Translations under genes and position numbers: made by a program
Part shown: positions 7,518-13,659 of the stretch, one piece after another
How the letters are laid out: every line of letters starts with the position of its first letter
Position numbering within the stretch: position 1 is the first letter of the stretch
Origin: Bacillota bacterium
Lineage (GTDB): Bacteria > Bacillota > Bacilli > Paenibacillales > NBRC-103111
Assembly: GCA_023393235.1 (NCBI GenBank)
Contig: JAEWMH010000082.1
Span: 1-27,927, forward strand
DNA: 27,927 nt
Direction: 5' to 3'
Notes under the pieces: model-generated
Told to the model about the DNA's origin: nothing
The model's input: only the letters and a program-made list of their open reading frames with translations
Databases searched by the model: none

Positions 7518-8660
7518 CTATACCCCTCTTCCCGCTGCTGTTTGGGTTATCGCTTCATCCTCCAGGCCAGCCCCCGTGTCCGCTGCTCTCTGCGGTGGGG
7601 CAGCTGCATCCTTCGACGGCAGCGCCGCTCCACGGCGTTTGGCAAACTCCCGGGTCAACGCCGGAACGATCTGGAACAGATCTCCCGCAAGGGCATAATG
7701 GGCGATCTGGAAAATGGGCGCCTGAGGGTCCTTGTTAACGGCGATAATCACGTCGGAGCCCTGCATACCCACCGTATGCTGAACTGCTCCCGAGATCCCT
7801 GCTGCAATGTACAGCTTGGGACGCACGGTATGCCCCGTCTGCCCGATCTGGTGCTCATGGGTGATCCAGCCCGCGTCCACTGCGGCACGGGTGGCACCTA
7901 CCTCGCCGCCCAGCACCTCTGCCAGCTCCCGCAGAAGGCTGAAGCCCTCCGGTCCGCCCAATCCCCGGCCGCCGGCCACGATAATGTCCGCCTCTTCCAG
8001 ATTGACGCTGCTCTTCTCCTCCAGGAAGGCGATGACCTGGGCGGCGGTATTGGAATAATCCTCCCGCACCTCCAGATGCACCACCTCGCCCGTCCGCTCC
8101 GGGTCCGGCGCCAAGGCCTGGAACACCCCCGCCCGGGCGGTGGCCATCTGGGGCCGGTACTGCTTGCAGAGGATGGTGGCCATCATCTTCTCCGAAAATG
8201 CCGGGCGGCTGGCCATGAGCAGCCGGGAGGGATGAGGCTCCACATCCAGCTCCGTGCAATCCGCCGTCAGCCCGGTAGGCAGATGGGTAGCGATGGCTCC
8301 CGCCAGGTCCCGGCCGGTGGCGGTGGCGCCGTACAGCACGATCTCCGGCTTGATCTCGTGGATGGCCGACAAGCACACCCGGCTGTACGGGCGTGTCCGG
8401 TAATCCAGCAGCTCCGGCGCCTGGCACAGGTACACCCGGTCGGCTCCGTACCGGATGGATTCCGCCGCCAGATGCTCCACATCATGGCCGATGACCAGCG
8501 CCAACAAAGAGGTCTCCAATTTGTCGGCCAGCTTCCGTCCTTCCCCAAGCAGCTGCCAGGACACCTTCTTGGCCGCACCGCGCCGGTGCTCAATGACGAT
8601 CATAACGCCGCGATAGGCAGACCAGTCCTGCTCCTGGGCGGCTTTGCGTTCCTCACTCAT
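7518..8660 (-). CDS. fixB: Electron transfer flavoprotein alpha subunit FixB
   Basis: A 380-residue protein. The C-terminal half has the ETF-alpha FAD site: AGGRGLGGPEGFSLLRELAEVLG, then GATRAAVDAGWITHEHQIGQTG, then AAGISGAVQHTVGMQGSDVIIAVNKD. The N-terminal half has the usual ETF domain with VIGHDVEHLA. About 35 residues at the C-terminus are Ala-rich and low in conservation. The ATG at 8660 has GGAGG 8 bases upstream. With FixA it forms the bifurcating flavoprotein. The gap to fixA is unusually long for this operon (118 bp) and contains a perfect 11-bp inverted repeat. Confidence 0.93.
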   Translation of the reverse strand: MSEERKAAQEQDWSAYRGVMIVIEHRRGAAKKVSWQLLGEGRKLADKLETSLLALVIGHDVEHLAAESIRYGADRVYLCQAPELLDYRTRPYSRVCLSAIHEIKPEIVLYGATATGRDLAGAIATHLPTGLTADCTELDVEPHPSRLLMASRPAFSEKMMATILCKQYRPQMATARAGVFQALAPDPERTGEVVHLEVREDYSNTAAQVIAFLEEKSSVNLEEADIIVAGGRGLGGPEGFSLLRELAEVLGGEVGATRAAVDAGWITHEHQIGQTGHTVRPKLYIAAGISGAVQHTVGMQGSDVIIAVNKDPQAPIFQIAHYALAGDLFQIVPALTREFAKRRGAALPSKDAAAPPQRAADTGAGLEDEAITQTAAGRGV

Positions 8661-8726
8661 TCTTCATGCCTCCTCTTTGCCCCGTGGCCGGAGCATAAAT
8701 CTCTTTTACGCTTTTTAATGGGGGCT

Positions 8727-8777
8727 CCCCCAAAAGTACCCGGAATCAACATCAGAGCATCCCTTCACTTTTGGGGG
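8727..8777 (-). repeat. Perfect 11-bp inverted repeat in the fixA-fixB gap
   Basis: CCCCCAAAAGT (8727-8737) and ACTTTTGGGGG (8767-8777) pair perfectly around a 29-base loop, starting 2 bases after the fixA stop codon. On the transcribed strand no T-run follows, so it is more likely an mRNA-stabilising or processing hairpin than a terminator. Confidence 0.7.
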
Positions 8778-8778
8778 A

Positions 8779-9615
8779 TTATGATATCCATCCCAGCCTG
8801 CGGGGCAGTTCGCCCTCCCACAGCTTCCCGGCCACTTCCTCTGCCTGGGCTTCCGGCGTGGCGCCGCCAACATGCACCGTATTGGCCTTCTTGATCTCCG
8901 GCACCCAGGTGCGGCCTACAATGGTAGGCGAACCCTTCAGCCCGATTTTGGTCCGGTCCATCTCCGGAAAATCCGCCATGGTCCACTGTACCGGCTTATA
9001 TCGCGCCGCCCGCACCATACCCGGCAGCGTCGCCCGGCGGATGCGGTTCAGCTCCTTAAGCACCGTCAGCAGCACGGGCATAGAGGTTTCCGCCACCTCG
9101 ATACCATCCTCCATCTGCCGGTGGACACGCACCCGTCCTGCCTCCTCATCCACCTTATCCACCTTGCAGACATAGGTGAGCTGATCCATATCCAACCGGC
9201 AGGCCACACCCGGCCCCACCTGGCCTGTATCCCCGTCCAGGGTCTGCTTGCCGCAGAACACCATGTGCACCGGTCCCCAAGCCGCCTCAATCTTCCGGAT
9301 AGCCGCCCCCAGCACATAGGAGGTAGCCAGCGTATCTGCCCCGGCGAAGGCCCGGTCCGTCACCAGAACAGCCTCATCGGCCCCGAGAGAGATACATTCT
9401 TTCAAGCCCTTCTCCGCCTGGGGCGGACCCATGGTCACGACCGTTACCCGTGCCCCCAGCTCATCCTTGATCCGCAGCGCCTCCTCCAGCCCGTGCATAT
9501 CATAGAAATTCACGATACTCGGCACACCCTGGCGGATCAGGGTATTGTTCTTGGGGTCAATCCGGATCTCCCTGCTGTCGGGTACCTGCTTGACACAAAC
9601 CACCACATGCAGCAA
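8779..9615 (-). CDS. fixA: Electron transfer flavoprotein beta subunit FixA
   Basis: A 278-residue protein reading MLHVVVCVKQVPDS from a TTG start at 9615. That start is preferred over the upstream ATG at 9687 because GGAGGT lies 8 bases before it and because family members begin at this point. ETF-beta features include FYDMHGLEEALRIKDE, the loop GADTLATSYVLGAAIRK and FCGKQTLDGDTGQVGP, where the nucleotide cofactor binds. It is the first gene of fixABCX. A cre-like site lies 35-48 bp upstream of the start, suggesting carbon catabolite control of the whole operon. Confidence 0.93.
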   Translation of the reverse strand: MLHVVVCVKQVPDSREIRIDPKNNTLIRQGVPSIVNFYDMHGLEEALRIKDELGARVTVVTMGPPQAEKGLKECISLGADEAVLVTDRAFAGADTLATSYVLGAAIRKIEAAWGPVHMVFCGKQTLDGDTGQVGPGVACRLDMDQLTYVCKVDKVDEEAGRVRVHRQMEDGIEVAETSMPVLLTVLKELNRIRRATLPGMVRAARYKPVQWTMADFPEMDRTKIGLKGSPTIVGRTWVPEIKKANTVHVGGATPEAQAEEVAGKLWEGELPRRLGWIS

Positions 9616-9649
9616 TCTGACGCACCTCCGATTAGAATCATTCCAAAAA

Positions 9650-9663
9650 TGATAGCGCTTGCA
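9650..9663 (-). promoter_or_regulatory. cre-like site (CcpA) upstream of fixA
   Basis: On the - strand it reads TGCAAGCGCTATCA, differing from the cre pattern TGWNANCGNTNWCA at one position. It lies just upstream of the fixA ribosome binding site, where CcpA binding would block transcription. Confidence 0.55.
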
Positions 9664-9753
9664 ATAATAGCCAACGCTGTTTTTCACATCTGAAATTCTC
9701 CCCCGCTATCACCATATTTCACCAATTCCACAAGTTGAACCGTTTTCCTACAT

Positions 9754-9857
9754 TGTGAAAAAATTCATTTGTTACACTGATTAAAATTTCTTGTTTCCGT
9801 CAAAAAGTTGTCACTTTTAACTAAAAAGTCCGGGTTTTACTTGTGAAAAAATGCACA
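9754..9857. promoter_or_regulatory. Two Fnr/Crp-like partial palindromes upstream of fixA
   Basis: TGTGA-N6-TCATT (9754-9769) and TGTGA-N6-GCACA (9842-9857) match 8 and 9 of the 10 half-site bases of TGTGA-N6-TCACA. Both contain TTGTGAAAAAAT, 88 bp apart. No good -10 box was found at the spacing expected for class II activation, so this is tentative. Confidence 0.3.
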
Positions 9858-9913
9858 TAAGTCCTCTCAAAAATAACTGTTATACCTTTTCAAAATATCT
9901 GTACTACATCTGA

Positions 9914-9927
9914 ACGGAAGCGCTAAC
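9914..9927. promoter_or_regulatory. Second cre-like word in the fixA upstream gap
   Basis: CGGAAGCGCTAACA differs from the cre pattern at two positions. It lies near the end of the 392-bp gap between uvsE and fixA (9616-10007), closer to the uvsE terminator than to fixA. Confidence 0.3.
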
Positions 9928-9956
9928 ACTTTTTTGGGGATTACTGAGGCTCCCAC

Positions 9957-9991
9957 AGCAAAAACGCTTGACCGCATCCGGCCAAGCGTTT
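9957..9991 (-). terminator. Terminator of uvsE
   Basis: AAACGCTTG (9962-9970) pairs perfectly with CAAGCGTTT (9983-9991). On the - strand the stem is followed by a short run of T. It lies 17 bases past the uvsE stop. Confidence 0.75.
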
Positions 9992-10007
9992 ATCCCGTAT
10001 ACCTATT

Positions 10008-11000
10008 TCACAGCTCCACAGACGCCTGGTCCACCTGCCGGACTCCCTGCACTCCCGCCAGATCCTCCATAAGCCGGAATAAGGCTCCATCCTTCATCTT
10101 GGCCTCCAGCATCACATCCACAGCGGGTGTATCCGCCGCAATCTCCCGCAGGAACTCCAGCAGCGGAGCGGCTTCTACATAATCCGCATGAGCCCGCACA
10201 TCCTTGCCTTCACGGGGGCTGGAGACATGGATCTTCGGCGGAAGAGCAGGCAAACCCAGCGCCTCCTGCTCCTCCGTCCCTGCGCCCTCCCATGTCCTCC
10301 GGACCCTGGGCCACAGGGAAGCTGCGCTCCCCCCGTCATTGTTCACCATGTGATGGTGCAGATCCAGCACCATGGGGGCCCCCACCTCCTCACAAATGGC
10401 CAGGGTTTCCTCCGCGGTGAAGGTTTTATCATCATTCTCCAGGGTGATCCGCTCCCGCACCTCCTGCGGGAGGGCAAGGAAATTGCGGGTGAACCGCTGC
10501 CCCGCTGCCTGCTTGTCCCCATAGCTGCCGCCCACGTGGATGTTGCACTTGGCGTTGCGGTTTAGGCCCATGGCCTCCAACATAGTGTGATGCCGCACCA
10601 GATCGGCTACCGAATTGTCCAACACATCCTGCCGCGGAGTGGACAGCACCGTAAAATGATCGGGATGAAAGCTTGTCCTCATCCGGTGCAGACGGACATA
10701 TTCCCCTACTTCGGCGAAGGACTCCGACAATGCTGCGAAGGGATCCCAGCCCGCAAGCAGCCCATGGCCCACAAGCGGGATCAGCTTGGAGGAAAACCGG
10801 TACAGATGAATATCGCTGGCCCGGTTATGCCGGAGCAGCCGAAGGGTATTGTGCAGATTCTCCGCAGCGATACGCTCCAGCTTGCGGACAGCGGCTTCCC
10901 GGTCACCCAATTTGGCAAAGACGGTGGCGGTCATAGTTTTGGAGGGGGAAGCCTGGGATACAACAGTGGACATAGCCACATAACCAAAACGGACAATCAC
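10008..11000 (-). CDS. uvsE: UV DNA damage endonuclease UvsE
   Basis: A 330-residue protein starting VRFGYVAMS, the usual UVDE opening. It has the TIM-barrel metal-binding segments HLYRFSSKLIPL, RMRTSFHPDHFTVL, CNIHVGGSYGDK, LENDD, MVLDLHHHMVNN, KIHVSSP and DVMLEAKMKD. The His, Glu and Asp residues in these segments are the expected divalent-metal ligands. UvsE nicks 5' of UV photoproducts in an excision repair path that does not need UvrABC. The GTG start at 11000 follows GGGAGTG. Length is close to other Bacillales UvsE proteins. It follows an unrecognised 105-residue gene by 72 bp. No LexA-type box was seen in front of it. Confidence 0.92.
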   Translation of the reverse strand: MIVRFGYVAMSTVVSQASPSKTMTATVFAKLGDREAAVRKLERIAAENLHNTLRLLRHNRASDIHLYRFSSKLIPLVGHGLLAGWDPFAALSESFAEVGEYVRLHRMRTSFHPDHFTVLSTPRQDVLDNSVADLVRHHTMLEAMGLNRNAKCNIHVGGSYGDKQAAGQRFTRNFLALPQEVRERITLENDDKTFTAEETLAICEEVGAPMVLDLHHHMVNNDGGSAASLWPRVRRTWEGAGTEEQEALGLPALPPKIHVSSPREGKDVRAHADYVEAAPLLEFLREIAADTPAVDVMLEAKMKDGALFRLMEDLAGVQGVRQVDQASVEL

Positions 11001-11072
11001 TAGCGATTCACTCCCGGCAAGTAGTCGGTTTCCATATATGGATAGCCTTCCCTTGGCCTGCCGAAATCATCC

Positions 11073-11390
11073 TTACTGTTTATCCCCGAAAAACATTTCG
11101 TAAGCCAGTGCCGTCTGAACTCTGGCTTCCTCCTCCGTCAGCTTGCGGAGCAGATCCATCTCCACCAGCGTCACCTCTTTGCCCTGAAAATTGATTTCGG
11201 CAATGGAGGCTGTAATTTTCACAATCGCAATAGCCTGGTTCTGGGGCGTATAAGCAATCACCTTCTGGCCGGTGGGGTACACGCGGAAGCCGGTTTTCAC
11301 CATCTTGCACTTGCCGTATTCCAGCAAATCGTGAAGCTCCTGCTCATTTTTAAATTTACATACCGAGTTAAATTCCGTTGCAAATCCCAT
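11073..11390 (-). CDS. Conserved-looking 105-residue protein of unknown function
   Basis: It begins MGFATEFNSVCKFKNEQ and contains GFRVYPTGQKVIAYTPQNQAIAIVKIT, a beta-rich core, then a helical tail (MDLLRKLTEEEARVQTALAYEMFFG). It has no signal peptide or membrane segment, so is probably cytoplasmic. AGGAGGAG lies 7 bases before the ATG. The FRVYP plus beta-strand pattern faintly recalls DUF2584-type Bacillales proteins, but I would not assign it. It lies between uvsE (downstream, 72 bp) and the ATP-grasp-like gene (upstream, 104 bp), all on the same strand, so it may share a transcript with uvsE. Confidence 0.75.
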   Translation of the reverse strand: MGFATEFNSVCKFKNEQELHDLLEYGKCKMVKTGFRVYPTGQKVIAYTPQNQAIAIVKITASIAEINFQGKEVTLVEMDLLRKLTEEEARVQTALAYEMFFGDKQ

Positions 11391-11494
11391 ATCGTGCTCC
11401 TCCTAAAGGGGGTTTTCCTTTAAGAATACCATAATTTGCAGGCAATTACCCGGTCTTAAGCCTTAGCTCTGGCCCGGCTCCCGGCAGCTCCTGC

Positions 11495-12454
11495 TCAGCC
11501 TCCGGTCAGGCCTTCCGGTTTGGCCGCCTGCTCCCAGGCAGCACAGACCAGCCGCTTTAACCGCTCTCCATCGGCAGTACCGGCATTCCGCCAGATAGCA
11601 GCATGTATCCCCTCCGGGCCCAGGTCCGGGCATAAATCCGCATCCGTCAGCAGCATATTGCTCTGTCCGTCAGGCGTCACAAAATAAAGCAGTGCCGGTC
11701 CTTTGGCATGCAAAGCTGCAAAAGCGCGCCGGGAAGCGTTTCTTACCTCCGTCTCCAACTGGCTTCCAGCGGCGGAAGGCTTATATCCCGTCTCCGCAGG
11801 CGCAACAACCCCACCCAACTCCGCTACGGCAATATCTCCGTTCTCCTCCCCGCCGCCCAAGGCCACAGCATACACCCGTCCCTTTACCGTTTCCTCCGCC
11901 AACAGCCGGTCGGCTTTGCGGAATACCTCCTCCGCTGCCGCCTGCAGCTCCTCACGTGTGGTTACCAGCACCGGCTCCCGGCCGCAGCCGCCGTTCACGG
12001 GAGAACCGATCCGGCAGGGATAACCGAGGGTCATTTCCATTTCGATGAGAAAATAAGCGGAATCCTGCTCCCATTGGGAGCGGGTAAAGGTGCGGAAGAG
12101 GCTTTGGGGAACCCGCTCCCCTGCCAACAGCCTGCGCAGAAGCACCCGGTCGGCCCCCAGAGCTGCCCCCGCCGGGTCCAAACCCGCCGCAGCCAAACCC
12201 AGAAGCTCCGCATAGGCCGCCAGACGGCGCAGCTCCCGCTTGCTGTGGGCTCCCGCAGCCACCAGGACATCCGCTTCAGGGCGGCTTCCGCTTCCGGTTT
12301 GAGTATAATCGCAGGGAAGCTCTTTGATCACCGCGGCGTACCCTTCCGCCTGGAAAAGCTCCGCCATATTTTTGGCCGCCAGCTTGCGCAGCCGCTGCTC
12401 CGCTTTGTCCGGACTGCGGATATAGATCACTCCGATACGCATTGCATCACTCAA
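11495..12454 (-). CDS. Degenerate D-Ala-D-Ala ligase-like ATP-grasp protein
   Basis: About 319 residues. It opens with MRIGVIYIRSPDKAEQ, as Ddl proteins do, then has LGADRVLLRRLLAGERVPQSLF (Ddl: dK-clh-k-l-ag-i-p), a central LGYPCRIGSPVNGGCGREPVLV where true Ddl has P-xVKP-xx-GSS-xGv, and LLAEETVKGRVYAVALGG where Ddl has vEe-i-GrE. The C-terminal metal-binding E-x-N-T-xPG motif is not visible. I infer an ATP-grasp fold that has probably lost ligase activity or uses another substrate. The start is uncertain: TTG at 12454 (AAGGG upstream) or ATG at 12442. It lies 39 bp after the amidase-domain gene and is likely co-transcribed with it. Confidence 0.65.
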   Translation of the reverse strand: MSDAMRIGVIYIRSPDKAEQRLRKLAAKNMAELFQAEGYAAVIKELPCDYTQTGSGSRPEADVLVAAGAHSKRELRRLAAYAELLGLAAAGLDPAGAALGADRVLLRRLLAGERVPQSLFRTFTRSQWEQDSAYFLIEMEMTLGYPCRIGSPVNGGCGREPVLVTTREELQAAAEEVFRKADRLLAEETVKGRVYAVALGGGEENGDIAVAELGGVVAPAETGYKPSAAGSQLETEVRNASRRAFAALHAKGPALLYFVTPDGQSNMLLTDADLCPDLGPEGIHAAIWRNAGTADGERLKRLVCAAWEQAAKPEGLTGG

Positions 12455-12493
12455 GGCCGACCCTTCTTTCGTTCAGGCAGGATATGAAACAGC

Positions 12494-13483
12494 TCATGGT
12501 CCCAGGATATGAAAAAACCGGTATTTGGTTGCTTCGGTCCATGCATAAGAATCGCTATAGTCCCAGTAGCGGTGGCGGCAGTTAACGGTATGGGCGTTCA
12601 CCAGCGGCATGCCGTCGGGGTCAAAATCCGTCACCACAGTGCTGTGACCGTAGCGGCCGTCCCCATTCCAGCTGTAGCAGATTACATCCCCCGGCTCCAG
12701 ATCCTTGGGGGAACCTACCTCCTCCGCACGGAGTCCGGCGTTCCGTTTCCCCCCCAGATACAGCTGCAAGGCATTGGCCACCGCCCAGCTGTAGCTCCAA
12801 AGCTCCTGGCTGCCGCTTCTGCCCCGGTACCACCACCCTGCCTCCCGGCGCCCGGTGTAATCCATATAATGGCCTCCCGCCAGGATGCATTGGGAGACGT
12901 AATTGGAGCAGTCCACCTCAAAGGCTAAATAAGCGGGGTTGGGGGTTTCCCAGAACTTCTCGGCATATTCCACGGCCAACTGCCGGTTGTAGGTGCCTTT
13001 GCTGCGGGGAGAGGTTTGCAGACCTTGTTTGAGAAAAGGAGGCGGAACCTTCTGCCGGATCTCCTCGGCCACCTCGGGCAACAGCCCCAACCGCTCGTCG
13101 CGGTCATCAAGGGCGGACTGCTCCACACGCTGCAATACGGCGACACCCTCCCGCACCAAAGCAAACGTCAGGCGCTCCGTCCACCAGCTGTTCTCCGTCA
13201 GGGTCCGGCTGCCCACGTTTCCCTGGAAGGATTGGGAGAGACGGATATGAAGAACCGCTTCCCGGTCCGAGGTTTCCACCCGTTTCACTGCCAGCCTGAT
13301 TTCGGAGCGGACCGGCACAAGCCCCCGGATCAGATGCTGAAACCTGCGCCGCTCCTGCCGCGCTTCCATCCGCCGCAGGAATTCCCCGTCTGCCGTTAAT
13401 TGCCGCAGCGGACCGGTATCATAATCCGTTTCCGCCTGATTGCGCGCATGAATGAAATCGTACAACGCCAGCTTCCAGCTCAT
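12494..13483 (-). CDS. Putative amidase-domain (Amidase_6) protein
   Basis: A 329-residue protein. Residues ~163-329 match the pattern of the bacterial putative amidase domain: YNRQLAVEYAEKFW, FEVDCSNYVSQCILAGG with probable catalytic Cys192, GWWYRG, LEPGDVICYSWNGDGRYGHSTVV with probable His280, and VNAHTVNCRHRYW. These features suit an NlpC/P60-like cysteine hydrolase fold. The first ~160 residues are a helical and beta domain rich in Arg and Glu. There is no signal peptide, so the protein is cytoplasmic or exported in another way. AGGAGG lies 8 bases before the ATG. It appears to be the first gene of a pair with the ATP-grasp-like gene. Confidence 0.8.
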   Translation of the reverse strand: MSWKLALYDFIHARNQAETDYDTGPLRQLTADGEFLRRMEARQERRRFQHLIRGLVPVRSEIRLAVKRVETSDREAVLHIRLSQSFQGNVGSRTLTENSWWTERLTFALVREGVAVLQRVEQSALDDRDERLGLLPEVAEEIRQKVPPPFLKQGLQTSPRSKGTYNRQLAVEYAEKFWETPNPAYLAFEVDCSNYVSQCILAGGHYMDYTGRREAGWWYRGRSGSQELWSYSWAVANALQLYLGGKRNAGLRAEEVGSPKDLEPGDVICYSWNGDGRYGHSTVVTDFDPDGMPLVNAHTVNCRHRYWDYSDSYAWTEATKYRFFHILGP

Positions 13484-13570
13484 GCCGGTCTCCTCCTGTC
13501 TTGAAAGTTGTCAGGTACAATATATGACAGTTGCAGAGGGTTCATGAATCGGAAACGGGGCAATTTGGCA

Positions 13571-13599
13571 TTTACGAACTGCGGGAAACCAGCTATACT
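13571..13599 (+). promoter_or_regulatory. Likely sigma-A promoter of acnA
   Basis: TTTACG (13571-13576), 17 bp, then TATACT (13594-13599). Transcription would start near 13606, about 20 bases ahead of the palindrome at 13625. Confidence 0.55.
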
Positions 13600-13624
13600 A
13601 AAGGTAGCGAAATTATGAAATAAA

Positions 13625-13641
13625 GTTTCATCAGATGAAAC
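13625..13641 (+). promoter_or_regulatory. Palindromic operator upstream of acnA, shared with iclR
   Basis: GTTTCATCAGATGAAAC is a perfect palindrome with 8-bp arms and one central base. It lies between the predicted transcription start and the TAAGGAGG ribosome binding site. It matches 15 of 17 bases of the palindrome at 26422-26438 upstream of the IclR-family gene. An overlapping dyad ATGAAA-N5-TTTCAT lies just upstream (13615-13631). Confidence 0.6.
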
Positions 13642-13659
13642 TAAGGAGGCTAACTATTT

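Noticed and set aside
7296..8894. Long + strand frame of 532 codons
   Set aside because: It is antisense to fixC, fixB and fixA, has no family resemblance, and reflects GC-rich codon usage on the other strand.
9616..9687. Upstream ATG start for fixA at 9687
   Set aside because: It would add 24 residues unlike any ETF-beta, run through the cre-like site, and ignore the strong GGAGGT placed 8 bases before the TTG at 9615.
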